DNA of 64,000 nt from Cytophagales bacterium (GCA_004292855.1 RDXN01000029.1:124001-188000); one strand, 5' to 3'. Shown: positions 33,699 through 42,357, counted from the first letter of the stretch. The notes: generated by a model from the letters alone, not told the origin. Numbers and translations are program-made.

Positions 33699-34478
33699 AT
33701 GAGAGAGGGAGCGGATTTCATCGCGGGAATCTATAACTACTGCGATACCTGGTGCGAACGGTGCTTATTCACAGCCCGTTGCTCAAGTTTTCAAATGCAG
33801 CAACAGCAGGAGGCCGAGACCCCGGCAACCCCCGCTGCGACCACTAGAACAGGCGAGGTATTAGTGCAGCAACTGACCGAGGCCCTCAACCTGACGAAGC
33901 AGTACATCGAAACGCTGCGTACCCAACAAGGACTTACCGGCGACGATACCCCCTCGGAGACCGACAAACGGAAGCTCGAAGAAGAGGCCGCGTTTCGGCG
34001 TCAACAGGCCAAAAACCACCCGATTGCCCAGTTGAGTCACCAGTATATGCGCAGTTCGGGAGACTGGATGCGCGAGGAGGCCGACCTGCTCGAAGATGCC
34101 GGACAGCAACAGTTGCAGGCCGTGCAGATGGGTATCCGCGAAAACGAGGAGGCTTTGGCGATGCTCAATACCCTCAAAGATGCCTGGGAGATGATCAAAT
34201 GGTATCGGACGCTCATCCCGGTCAAAGCCATGTCGGCTCTGCGCGTATTGAGCGATCCCACGTCAGACCCGCACCTGAACCATTACTACCTCGGCAAGGC
34301 CAAACTAGTGCTTGTGTGTATTGATCGGTCGCTGTTGGCCTGGCAAACCATGCTCGAAAGCTACCCCGAAAAAACCGACGAAGCCCTCGACGTGTTGGCC
34401 ATGCTCTCTCGCATGCGTCGCGAAATGGAGACGCTCTTCCCCGAAGCAAGGGCGTTCAGGAGGCCGGGGCTGGATTAG
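33699..34478 (+). CDS. Protein with cysteine-rich N-terminus, unknown function
   Basis: 259 residues. The start has IYNYCDTWCERCLFTARC: Cys in a C-x3-C-x2-C-x6-C pattern that could hold an iron-sulfur cluster or zinc, ending near residue 28. The following stretch is Gln/Thr/Glu-rich, then long helices (about 55-250) with heptad-like spacing and no enzyme motif. I have seen the opening motif in other Cytophagales proteins without a function. The stop overlaps the Uma2 gene's stop by 4 nt on the opposite strand. A small CGATAG hairpin lies just upstream. Confidence 0.55.
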   Translation: MREGADFIAGIYNYCDTWCERCLFTARCSSFQMQQQQEAETPATPAATTRTGEVLVQQLTEALNLTKQYIETLRTQQGLTGDDTPSETDKRKLEEEAAFRRQQAKNHPIAQLSHQYMRSSGDWMREEADLLEDAGQQQLQAVQMGIRENEEALAMLNTLKDAWEMIKWYRTLIPVKAMSALRVLSDPTSDPHLNHYYLGKAKLVLVCIDRSLLAWQTMLESYPEKTDEALDVLAMLSRMRREMETLFPEARAFRRPGLD

Positions 34479-35116
34479 AGACTCACTTTATGATAAATGT
34501 CTTTTATGGACAACTCAACCTCGCCCAACGTGATGATTTCGTCTAGGGAGTAATAATCCACTACGGACCAGTGGTACACATCACCGTTTTTCGAGTAAAC
34601 CGAGACATACTGTTTGAATGGGTCAAGGTAGATGATGTGCTGGAGTGATTCGAGGAGTTTGTAACAGCGGAGTTTTTCGCCCCGGTCGTCTTTCTGGGTT
34701 GAGTCGGAGAAAATTTCGACCACCACGTATGGATTGGTAATGCCCGGTTCTTGCCCTTTGCGCGGGAAAAGTTGGCTTGGTTCACGCATCACGACCAAAT
34801 CGGGTTTTACAGCAGTCTGGCAGGCCGGGATGTAGATGGTCTTGTTGCTGCCCATGACCCGAACATGGGGAAAGTTATCAAATGCCGTTGCTAAGTGACG
34901 ACCTAAATTGATAACCATTAATTCGTGATTGTCTATCGCCCCGCCAGTCTGTGCTTTTATTTTTCCACCGATATACTCCAAGTCGAGTTCGGGGTCTTCA
35001 CCAAATTCATCGACTACCTCCCAGAATTCATCGAGCGTAGCCGACACCCGTACAATCGGCTCCGTTTGGAGCCGTTCACTGATTTGTTCTGCTAAAGAAA
35101 TCGTTGACGTAACCAT
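34475..35116 (-). CDS. Uma2 family nuclease-like protein
   Basis: 213 residues with a PD-(D/E)xK-type fold. The Uma2 hallmark region is LEYIGGKIKA, then YIPACQTAVKPDLVVM with the Asp ligand, and YVVVEIFSDSTQKDDRGEK with the Glu and the helix start, as in DUF820/Uma2. These are predicted DNA endonucleases found in large numbers in some bacteria, especially cyanobacteria; few have been characterised. It stands alone, convergent with the cysteine-rich gene. Confidence 0.85.
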   Translation of the reverse strand: MVTSTISLAEQISERLQTEPIVRVSATLDEFWEVVDEFGEDPELDLEYIGGKIKAQTGGAIDNHELMVINLGRHLATAFDNFPHVRVMGSNKTIYIPACQTAVKPDLVVMREPSQLFPRKGQEPGITNPYVVVEIFSDSTQKDDRGEKLRCYKLLESLQHIIYLDPFKQYVSVYSKNGDVYHWSVVDYYSLDEIITLGEVELSIKDIYHKVSL

Positions 35117-35166
35117 GACTTATCGTTGCTGTTCAAGGTAAATATAGCGTTTTAAGGCGTTGTGCA

Positions 35167-36747
35167 TCACCAGCTAAGTATCCAATGCAACCACTGCCGT
35201 TTTTTAGGCCATTTGTCATACCCTCGTACTAACCGTTCGGCCTCGGCCCGAACTGCGGGGCTTGCGAAATGGTCCCGGTGCTCTGTTCCATCGAGTTCTT
35301 TAACCAAAATACTTTCTTCCACATCCACTCGGCGGACATTACCTTTCCTGTCGGTTTGGATGCGCACGCTCAATGGCCCGTGAAACGACAAACTAGCCTG
35401 GCGTTTCAGGTAATCGCGAAAGGCGTCGGCCTCCTGCCCGTTCAGTTTGCTGAAGAACGACTCACCTTTTTCGGTAGGTAGTGCAAGAGTCTTGCGCCGT
35501 TTGGCAAAGGCCCGCTCCACACGTTTACGGGTGTCGTTGCCGTAGCCGACAACGACCACCTCGCTTAATGACTTATTGTCTTCAGCCAATTTTACTGGCC
35601 CCTGCTCTAGGGCTGCTACGGGTAATTCCTGCGGTACGTAACCAATAAACGAAACGTGCAGTTGTTGCCCAATCACTTGAGAGCTATCGAACGAAAAACG
35701 CCCTGAGCCATCAGTCGTTGTGCCTGTTTTGGTTCCCTTTACAAGAACAGAAACCCCCGGCAACGGAACGCCCTGTTGGTCGATGATCGTCCCCTGAACG
35801 AGGTTAGAACGAGTAGGGAGCGGTAGCCTGCGTTGACCGGGCGACGCAGCCGGAGGGACCATTGCCACTGCTCCAGTGATAGCCCGTTTCTGCTGCGTTC
35901 CGTACCCAACCACGTTTACCTCGTTTAAGACGATACCATCTGAGTTAGTTTTACTTCGCTCTGATTCTGAATAGGCATAAGCAGTCTGAAGTCTGGCCAA
36001 TCGACTTTGATCATCATTCCAGAATGTAACTTCGGGTGGTTCCGGTGCATTGGGACCAAACGCCCTCTCTGGGTGGCTGATCCGGCGAGGATTTACCTTA
36101 GGTTCGTTGAATGCCAAAATTGATTCCAGACTCGCGACGCTTTCGCTCTTGGTCTGCGCAGGCTTAGATTCGGTAACTACTTCACTAACAGTGTTTTCCT
36201 GTGAAGCCATAGCCGTATGCCGTATGCGGGCTGGTGTCCGTTGAGCAAGTTGTACTACCGAAACAACTGGCTCCTTCTGAGTTTCGCGGAGTCGCTGTTG
36301 TTGGTTCGCGTGGGTTTCGAGAACGCCCACCGTCTCAACCGTCTTAATTAGTGCCGAATCCATTGGGCCGATCTGGACCACAATTGGCTCCACGGCTTTA
36401 GGCGCGGATTGATGAGCAACGGGCTTGCGGGCGGGATCGTTTGTATAAATAAAGTAGAACGAAACACCCAGAACGAGCAAAATCGACGCGGCCATCGTGG
36501 TTACCCACAGCGGATACAGCCGCCGTTCGGTGGCCGACTCGCCGATGCGGGCGTGCAAGGCCTGCCGGAGTTGGGCGGTTTGTTTGGGCAACGACGCCCC
36601 CGTGCGCTGCAAGGCTTCGAGACCTTCGAGCGCGTCGGCATAGAAAGGGTCTTCGAGCAGCAGCCGTTCCACACGGTGCCGGGCCGGACCGTCTAACTGC
36701 CCGGCCTGATAGGCCCGAAGTTCGTTGATGGTCAGTTGATTATTCAC
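35167..36747 (-). CDS. Anti-sigma factor with carboxypeptidase-like domain, TonB-plug motifs and TonB C-terminus-like end
   Basis: 526 residues from GTG 36747, whose GTGA overlaps the sigma factor stop by 4 nt, so translation is coupled; the longer frame to 36876 is inside the sigma gene. Residues 1-75 are a cytoplasmic helical domain of anti-sigma type (ELRAYQAGQLDG, RHRVERLLLEDP). One membrane helix spans 78-101. In the periplasm: a disordered Gln/Thr-rich stretch, motif NEVNVVGYGTQQKRAITGAV (275-294), a carboxypeptidase-like domain (316-388) and a second motif LSEVVVVGYGNDTRKR (394-409). The last 90 residues (437-526) resemble the TonB C-terminal domain. The sigma-binding role is well founded; how the receptor-like motifs are used is inference. 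Confidence 0.8.
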   Translation of the reverse strand: MNNQLTINELRAYQAGQLDGPARHRVERLLLEDPFYADALEGLEALQRTGASLPKQTAQLRQALHARIGESATERRLYPLWVTTMAASILLVLGVSFYFIYTNDPARKPVAHQSAPKAVEPIVVQIGPMDSALIKTVETVGVLETHANQQQRLRETQKEPVVSVVQLAQRTPARIRHTAMASQENTVSEVVTESKPAQTKSESVASLESILAFNEPKVNPRRISHPERAFGPNAPEPPEVTFWNDDQSRLARLQTAYAYSESERSKTNSDGIVLNEVNVVGYGTQQKRAITGAVAMVPPAASPGQRRLPLPTRSNLVQGTIIDQQGVPLPGVSVLVKGTKTGTTTDGSGRFSFDSSQVIGQQLHVSFIGYVPQELPVAALEQGPVKLAEDNKSLSEVVVVGYGNDTRKRVERAFAKRRKTLALPTEKGESFFSKLNGQEADAFRDYLKRQASLSFHGPLSVRIQTDRKGNVRRVDVEESILVKELDGTEHRDHFASPAVRAEAERLVRGYDKWPKKRQWLHWILSW

Positions 36748-37358
36748 TTGGTCATGCAGTTTTTCAGGTTTCGGCGACCGTTTTGGAGGTAACTTTTTAC
36801 TTGTTTCAGGTCGAAGCCGGTGAGGTCGGCCACTTCGACGTATGATTTTTCTTCTAAATAAAACAATTCGATGCAATGTCGTTGCTCGGTGGGCAACGTT
36901 TGCAGGCAGCCGTTCATCCGCGACAGGTTTTCTTCCAGATTGAAGTCGTCATCGTCGTCGGGGGCGGGCTGAATAAGCGGGCGTTCGGCGGGCAGGTCGT
37001 CGCGGTCGTCGAGTAACACACTTCCCTCAGCAGGTTCCACGACTGCTATTTTGCGGCTCCGCAAAATCATCAGGCAATGGTTGCGGGCCACGCTGTGCAG
37101 CCAACTTTTGAAGTTCGTTACCTCATGCTTTCGCAGGTCGGTCACCAACTGTTCAAACAACTGCATGACGGCGTCGCGGCTCTCCTCTTCATCGCGCAAG
37201 TACTTGAAACAGACGGCATATACCAAGTCCATATGGCGTTCGTACAGTTCACCGAGTGTCTCAAGATCACCCGTTTGTCGGTAGGCCGCAACGAAGTCGG
37301 CGTCCGTTTTCAAACGGGCGTGTGACGAGCGAAAAGGGCTAAACCGCTTTAAAAACAT
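36744..37358 (-). CDS. ECF-type RNA polymerase sigma factor
   Basis: 204 residues. Region 2 is in the N-terminal half (LGELYERHMDLVYAVCFKYL, then EESRDAVMQLFEQLVTDL), an acidic linker around 120-140 (APDDDDDFNLEE), and region 4 at the end with LPTEQRHCIELFYLEEKSYVEVADLTGFDL as helix-turn-helix context. The partner anti-sigma gene overlaps its stop by 4 nt. Its start is 122 bp from the VWA gene's start on the opposite strand, so both may be read from one shared regulatory region. Its promoter specificity cannot be read from sequence. Confidence 0.9.
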   Translation of the reverse strand: MFLKRFSPFRSSHARLKTDADFVAAYRQTGDLETLGELYERHMDLVYAVCFKYLRDEEESRDAVMQLFEQLVTDLRKHEVTNFKSWLHSVARNHCLMILRSRKIAVVEPAEGSVLLDDRDDLPAERPLIQPAPDDDDDFNLEENLSRMNGCLQTLPTEQRHCIELFYLEEKSYVEVADLTGFDLKQVKSYLQNGRRNLKNCMTK

Positions 37359-37405
37359 GCGATCCGAAAATTTTCAGTACCGGTTGTGCAATCCAATTGG
37401 GCCTT

Positions 37406-37454
37406 GCATCTCAGAGATGTTATCTGGTTTCGACAGATGACATCTCTAGGATGC
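37406..37454. repeat. 21-bp imperfect inverted repeat in the shared sigma/VWA upstream region
   Basis: Arms 37406-37426 and 37434-37454 pair over 18 of 21 positions around a 7-nt loop. The words GATGTTATCTG and CAGATGACATC dominate. Located between the sigma start (37358) and the VWA start (37481), it may be an operator or the leader hairpin of the VWA transcript. Confidence 0.65.
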
Positions 37455-37480
37455 GAAACATAACCAAATTCCATACGACC

Positions 37481-39334
37481 ATGCTAACAAAATGGATACT
37501 TTTTGCGTGCGTTCTCCTAACGTCGCTTGCCTGTGCTCAAACTCGCCCAGCCTCACGCACGCTCACCGGCACCCTCCGCGATGCTCAAAATTTCAGCCCG
37601 TTGCCGGGCGTAAACGTGCAGATCAAAGGCACAAAAATAGGCACCAACACCGACGCGCAAGGGCGATACCGGATCGTTGTGAATGACTCGACCCGCACCA
37701 CGCTCGTGTTTTCGTTTATTGGCTACATGACCAAAGAGGTGAAGACCAAAACCCAAACGACAGCCGTTGACGTTACGCTTCATGCCGACGCGAAGATGTT
37801 GAGCGAGGTAGTCGTTGTGGGGTACGGAACTGCACAGAAGCGGTCGGTTATGGGGTCCGTGGCAATAGCTAATGAGGGGATAAGAGGTTTTGTGGCTCCA
37901 ATGCCTCGCCCGTCAACGACCGAGGAATATGACCCGATTCGCGAAAGTGGCTTCAAAACGGTTATTCAAAATCCCGTTACGACCTTCTCGGCGGATGTTG
38001 ACCGGGCGGCTTATACCAACGTCCGGCGGTTTCTGAACATGGGCCAACGACCGCCCAAAGATGCTGTTCGGGTTGAGGAAATGATTAACTACTTCCGGTA
38101 CGACCTGCCTCAACCGACCGGAAAAGACCCCGTTTCGATCACGACCGAGCTAACCGAGTCGCCGTTCAATCCGGGTTTGCAGTTGGTACGCATCGGCCTA
38201 CAGGCTCGCACCATCCCGACCGATAAGTTGCCCCCGGCGAACCTTACGTTTCTGATCGACGTATCGGGGTCGATGGATATGGATAACAAGCTCCCACTGG
38301 TGAAAATGGCTCTGAATGAACTGGTTAATCAACTTCGGCCCGTCGACCGAGTGGCTATTGTGGTGTATGCCGGGGTTGCCGGGCTGGTGTTGCCACCCAC
38401 GCCCGGTAACCGCCCCGAGAAAATCCGCGAGGCTATCAATGCGCTACACGCCGGGGGCAGCACCGCCGGGGGAGCGGGTATTCGGCTCGCGTACCAAACG
38501 GCCCGCGAGCATTTCCGCAAGGAGGGTAACAACCGCGTGATTTTGGCGTCGGACGGGGATTTTAACGTGGGGGTGTCGAGCGTCAACGAGTTGGAGCAAT
38601 TGGTGGAAAGCGAGCGCGAAAGTGGCGTGTTTCTGAGCGTGCTGGGCTTCGGGATGGGCAACTACAAAGACAGCAAACTCGAAACCCTGGCCGACAAGGG
38701 AAACGGTAATTACGCCTACATCGACAATGCGCAGGAGGCCCGCAAGGTGTTTGGGCAGGAGTTTGGTGGGACGTTGTTTACCGTGGCCAAAGACGTGAAG
38801 CTGCAACTGGAGTTCAACCCGCGCTTTGTGCAGGGCTACCGGCTTATTGGCTATGAAAACCGGCACCTCAACAATGAGGATTTTGCCGACGACAAAAAAG
38901 ACGCGGGTGACCTCGGCTCCGGCCATTCCGTAACGGCTCTGTACGAACTGATTCCGGCGGGGGTAACCAGCCCGTATCTGGCTGACCACACTGACAACCT
39001 CAAATATCAGAAAACTACCGATTTGCTCACCTCTGGCACCACCGACGAACGCCTGACGCTCAAGGTCCGCTACAAAACCCCCGACGGCCACACGAGCCAA
39101 CTGCTCACGCATGTTCACAGCGCGGCCCCCGTGCCCCTCGCCAATACCTCGACCGACTGCCGGTTTGCCACCGCCGTTGCCGGTTTCGGGTTGGTGCTGC
39201 GCGACTCAGGATTTAAAGGCAAGGCCACCTACGGCGACATGGCAACCCTGGCCCGCACCGCCTTTGGCCCCGACCCCGACGGCTACCGGCGCGAGCTGGT
39301 CCGACTGGTCGAAGTGGCGGAGGGGTTGCGATAA
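37481..39334 (+). CDS. YfbK-type VWA lipoprotein with carboxypeptidase-like domain and SusC-type plug motif
   Basis: 617 residues from the ATG at 37481. Signal MLTKWILFACVLLTSLAC with Cys18 as likely lipid anchor. A carboxypeptidase-like domain is at about 28-103 (GTLRDAQNFSPLPGVNVQIK), then the SusC-like motif LSEVVVVGYGTAQKRSVMGS (107-126). The YfbK N-terminal domain (TFSADVDRAAYTNVRRFL, 168-185) precedes a VWA domain (about 255-430) with an intact MIDAS Asp260-Val-Ser262-Gly-Ser264. A DUF3520-type C-terminus ends the protein. It lies divergent from a sigma/anti-sigma pair that carries the same plug motif, so a functional link is likely. Family position is firm; the role is unknown. Confidence 0.88.
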   Translation: MLTKWILFACVLLTSLACAQTRPASRTLTGTLRDAQNFSPLPGVNVQIKGTKIGTNTDAQGRYRIVVNDSTRTTLVFSFIGYMTKEVKTKTQTTAVDVTLHADAKMLSEVVVVGYGTAQKRSVMGSVAIANEGIRGFVAPMPRPSTTEEYDPIRESGFKTVIQNPVTTFSADVDRAAYTNVRRFLNMGQRPPKDAVRVEEMINYFRYDLPQPTGKDPVSITTELTESPFNPGLQLVRIGLQARTIPTDKLPPANLTFLIDVSGSMDMDNKLPLVKMALNELVNQLRPVDRVAIVVYAGVAGLVLPPTPGNRPEKIREAINALHAGGSTAGGAGIRLAYQTAREHFRKEGNNRVILASDGDFNVGVSSVNELEQLVESERESGVFLSVLGFGMGNYKDSKLETLADKGNGNYAYIDNAQEARKVFGQEFGGTLFTVAKDVKLQLEFNPRFVQGYRLIGYENRHLNNEDFADDKKDAGDLGSGHSVTALYELIPAGVTSPYLADHTDNLKYQKTTDLLTSGTTDERLTLKVRYKTPDGHTSQLLTHVHSAAPVPLANTSTDCRFATAVAGFGLVLRDSGFKGKATYGDMATLARTAFGPDPDGYRRELVRLVEVAEGLR

Positions 39335-39374
39335 CGTCAGGAGATCGTGTGACTCAAGGGATTGGTAAAATTCG

Positions 39375-39382
39375 TACCTTCG
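39375..39382 (+). promoter_or_regulatory. Possible -7 box before the 59-residue ORF
   Basis: TACCTTCG, one base off TAnnTTTG, 20 bp before the ATG at 39403. Confidence 0.3.
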
Positions 39383-39402
39383 TCTAAACAACTAATACAC
39401 GT

Positions 39403-39582
39403 ATGGAAACGCCAGCTAAACCGCTGCGGGGCATCGAGATCGTCCGCAAACTATTGGAAGTAAAAAAACAGGCTCAACGCGAAACGATTGATAATTACCG
39501 GAACAACCCAGAGGTCCGGGCTGATTTCGACCGATTGATGCAACGAAACAAACAACGACGTGCAGGAGAAGGAGCCAATTGA
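39403..39582 (+). CDS. Small hydrophilic protein upstream of a DUF6169-type gene
   Basis: 59 residues, too short for many gene callers, with an ATG start and TGA stop. It is charged and helical (GIEIVRKLLEVKKQAQRETI, then PEVRADFDRLMQRNKQRR). It overlaps the start of the next gene by 23 nt in another frame. The small-then-larger overlapping layout resembles a toxin-antitoxin or similar two-gene unit, but neither product has a known toxin motif, so I record it only as a likely real small gene. Confidence 0.5.
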   Translation: METPAKPLRGIEIVRKLLEVKKQAQRETIDNYRNNPEVRADFDRLMQRNKQRRAGEGAN

Positions 39583-40080
39583 ACCTTACGAATATCAGTT
39601 TAAGGGAGGTATAAATAACAGCTATTTCTTCTCAACGGACGGAGGAGTGAAATACGAAATAAAATTCGTCCCTTCAACCGAATATTTCGATGGTTACGAA
39701 GCGTTAGACGTAGACGTGTTTGAGATGGTTATCGCCGTTGCCGACAACCCCGGTGGGGTCGACTGCCCGCTGACAAGCAGACGGCCCCCACTATTTTTGC
39801 CATTTTTGAGCACTTCTTCGCCCCAAACCGCCATGCACTCATTTTCATCTGCGACTCGTCGGATGGGCGCGAACAGGCACGGTTTCGCAAGTTTACTTCG
39901 TGGTTTTATGATGAAAATACACTGGCGTTGCCCTCCAAACTTGACTTGAACAAGTGTGATTTGAAAGCCATCGATGGTAACCGGTTGATTTTACTCTCGA
40001 TCATCTTCAGCAATCAGCATCCGCAGCGTCAATTGATTACGGACATATTTTTTGACTTGGGAAAGGGCGATAAAGCATGA
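39560..40080 (+). pseudogene. DUF6169-like protein interrupted by a frameshift
   Basis: The first 65 or so codons, from GTG 39560, read EPIEPYEYQFKGG, YFFSTDGGVKYEIKFVP and FEMVIAVADNPG. At about 39746-39760 (CCCCGGTGGGG) the coding potential moves to the -1 frame, which continues WGRLPADKQTAPTIFAIFEH, FICDSSDGREQARFRKF and LILLSIIFSNQHPQRQLI to a TGA at 40080. The joined protein, about 173 residues, has the DUF6169 pattern I know from Bacteroidota. A missing base in one of the G or C runs explains it; a sequencing error or programmed shift is less likely but possible. Confidence 0.6.
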
Positions 40081-40285
40081 AGCGTTGCCCGCTGAATCGA
40101 CGATACACGGGTGGGTGAGTTGCTCGGGTTGGTGGTTAAAGGGCTGGAGCGATAAAGCCCGTCCATTGCTCAGCTATTTCTAAAACTCCTTTTGAATTGG
40201 GCGGGTTTAGTCGTAAATTAGCCAGATTTCCCCGCGTGCCAAATCGGGCCGAAAAGCGGGGTTTCTGCCACGACAACCAACGCTG
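40081..40285. other. Intergenic stretch before uvrB
   Basis: About 205 bp with no gene, strong hairpin or repeat. An in-frame run ending VGELLGLVVKGLER (stop near 40155) could be a remnant but is too short to judge. No clear SOS box (CTG-type) or -7 box was found before uvrB. Confidence 0.35.
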
Positions 40286-42307
40286 ATGAACTTTCAATTA
40301 ACCTCCGAATTTCAACCCACCGGCGACCAACCCAAAGCCATTGCCGAACTCGTAAAAGGCCTCAAAGAAGGCGAACAAGGGCAGGTTTTGCTCGGGGTCA
40401 CGGGATCAGGCAAGACGTTTTCGGTTGCGAACGTAATCGCTCAACTTAATAGACCAGCCCTTGTTCTGAGCCATAACAAAACGTTGGCAGCCCAGCTCTA
40501 CGGTGAGTTCAAGCAGTTTTTCCCGAATAACGCCGTCGAGTATTTTATCTCGTATTACGACTACTACCAGCCCGAAGCGTATATCGCCACCACCAACACG
40601 TACATCGAGAAAGACCTGGCCATCAACGAGGAAATCGACAAGCTCCGGCTGGCGGCAACCTCGGCCCTGATGAGCGGTCGGCGCGACGTGATTGTGGTGG
40701 CCTCGGTGTCGTGCATCTACGGCATGGGCAACCCCGAAGAGTTCAAAAACAACGTGGTGCGTATTGGCGTGGGCGAGCGGATGAGCCGCAATCAGTTTCT
40801 GCACCGGATGGTCGAAATCCTGTATAGCCGGACCGAGGGCGAATTTGCGCGGGGTAACTTCCGCGTGAAGGGCGATACCGTCGACGTGTTCGTGGCTTAC
40901 GCCGACTTTGCATACCGGATTATCTTCTTTGGCGACGAGATTGAGACCATTCAGCGCATAGACCCCGCGTCGGGGCGCAAACTCTCCGACGAACGGCTGG
41001 TGACGATCTTTCCGGCCACGCTGTTTGTGACGGGCCGCGACACGCTGAACGGAGCCATCCACCAAATTCAGGACGATCTGGTAGCGCAGATACGCTATTT
41101 TGAGAGCGAGTTTCGCGAGCAGGAGGCCGAGCGGATTAAGGAACGCACCGAGTTCGACCTCGAAATGATGCGCGAATTGGGCTACTGTTCGGGCATCGAA
41201 AACTATTCCCGCTACTTCGACCGGCGGCTGCCCGGCCAACGTCCGTTCTGTTTGCTCGACTATTTCCCCGATGACTACCTGCTGGTAGTCGATGAGAGTC
41301 ACGCGACCATCCCGCAGATTCGGGCCATGTGGGGGGGCGACCGCTCCCGCAAAACCGCCCTGGTCGACTACGGTTTCCGGCTTCCATCGGCGATGGACAA
41401 TCGCCCGCTTACGTTTCAGGAGTTTGAAGATTTGGCCGGGCAAACGATTTACGTATCGGCAACGCCATCGGACTACGAACTCCGCAAGAGCGAGGGCGTG
41501 GTGGTGGAGCAGTTGATCCGTCCAACGGGCCTGCTCGACCCCGAAATTGAGGTGCGCCCGAGCCTGAATCAGATCGACGATTTGCTCGAAGAAATCGACA
41601 TCCGCATCAAACGGCAGGAACGCGTATTGGTCACGACGCTTACCAAACGGATGGCCGAGGAACTGAGCAAGTACCTGGAGCGGGTGGGCATAAAAACGCG
41701 CTACATTCACTCCGAAGTGAAAACCCTCGACCGGGTCGAAATTCTGCGCGATCTAAGGCTTGGCGCGTTCGACGTGCTCGTGGGTGTGAACCTGCTGCGT
41801 GAGGGCCTCGACCTGCCCGAGGTGTCGTTGGTGGCGATTATGGATGCCGACAAAGAGGGATTCCTGCGCGACATTCGGTCGTTGATCCAGACCATTGGCC
41901 GGGCCGCCCGAAACGTGAATGGGAAGGTACTGATGTATGCCGACCGGATTACGGGGTCGATGGCCAGGGCGATTGACGAGACCGACCGGCGTCGGGCGGT
42001 TCAGTTGGAGTACAACACCGATCACGGCATCACGCCCAAAACCGTGTTTAAGTCGCGTGAAGCAATTATGGGCCAAACTAAAGTAGCCGACTCCAAGCCA
42101 AAGCAGTTTTATGTGGAGCCGGACGAAATTCGGATTGCCGCCGACCCGATTGTGCAATACATGGGTAAAGGCGATCTGGAGAAACTGATTCGCGAAACGC
42201 AGAGCAGGATGGAAAAAGCCGCCAAAGAACTCGACTTCATGGAAGCTGCCCGCCTGCGCAACGAGTTGTTTCAGCTTCGCGACAAGTTGAAAAAGGAAGC
42301 GGTATAA
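40286..42307 (+). CDS. uvrB: Excinuclease ABC subunit B
   Basis: 673 residues, normal length. Walker A GVTGSGKTFS is near residue 38, and the damage-verifying beta-hairpin YYDYYQPEAYIATTNTYIEK lies at about 90-110. The helicase motifs DESHATIPQI, RPTGLLDPEI and QTIGRAARNVNG are present, and a C-terminal UVR domain (about 630-670, MEKAAKELDFMEAARLRNEL) that binds UvrA and UvrC. It loads at lesions with UvrA and hands over to UvrC in nucleotide excision repair. No other uvr gene is nearby. Confidence 0.98.
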   Translation: MNFQLTSEFQPTGDQPKAIAELVKGLKEGEQGQVLLGVTGSGKTFSVANVIAQLNRPALVLSHNKTLAAQLYGEFKQFFPNNAVEYFISYYDYYQPEAYIATTNTYIEKDLAINEEIDKLRLAATSALMSGRRDVIVVASVSCIYGMGNPEEFKNNVVRIGVGERMSRNQFLHRMVEILYSRTEGEFARGNFRVKGDTVDVFVAYADFAYRIIFFGDEIETIQRIDPASGRKLSDERLVTIFPATLFVTGRDTLNGAIHQIQDDLVAQIRYFESEFREQEAERIKERTEFDLEMMRELGYCSGIENYSRYFDRRLPGQRPFCLLDYFPDDYLLVVDESHATIPQIRAMWGGDRSRKTALVDYGFRLPSAMDNRPLTFQEFEDLAGQTIYVSATPSDYELRKSEGVVVEQLIRPTGLLDPEIEVRPSLNQIDDLLEEIDIRIKRQERVLVTTLTKRMAEELSKYLERVGIKTRYIHSEVKTLDRVEILRDLRLGAFDVLVGVNLLREGLDLPEVSLVAIMDADKEGFLRDIRSLIQTIGRAARNVNGKVLMYADRITGSMARAIDETDRRRAVQLEYNTDHGITPKTVFKSREAIMGQTKVADSKPKQFYVEPDEIRIAADPIVQYMGKGDLEKLIRETQSRMEKAAKELDFMEAARLRNELFQLRDKLKKEAV

Positions 42308-42357
42308 AGACCTGATTCTTTATAACTTGCCCCCGTAAACTTAAACCGTTCCGTACA

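Noticed and set aside
39746-39760. Programmed -1 frameshift in the DUF6169-type gene
   Set aside because: The site CCCCGGTGGGG is not a classic slippery heptamer and no stable stem follows at the right distance, so a plain lost base is the simpler reading. Not excluded.
40406-41710. A 434-codon open frame on the strand opposite to uvrB
   Set aside because: It is the antisense shadow of uvrB, which has all its family motifs. The composition of the shadow is His/Val/Arg-rich with no domain.
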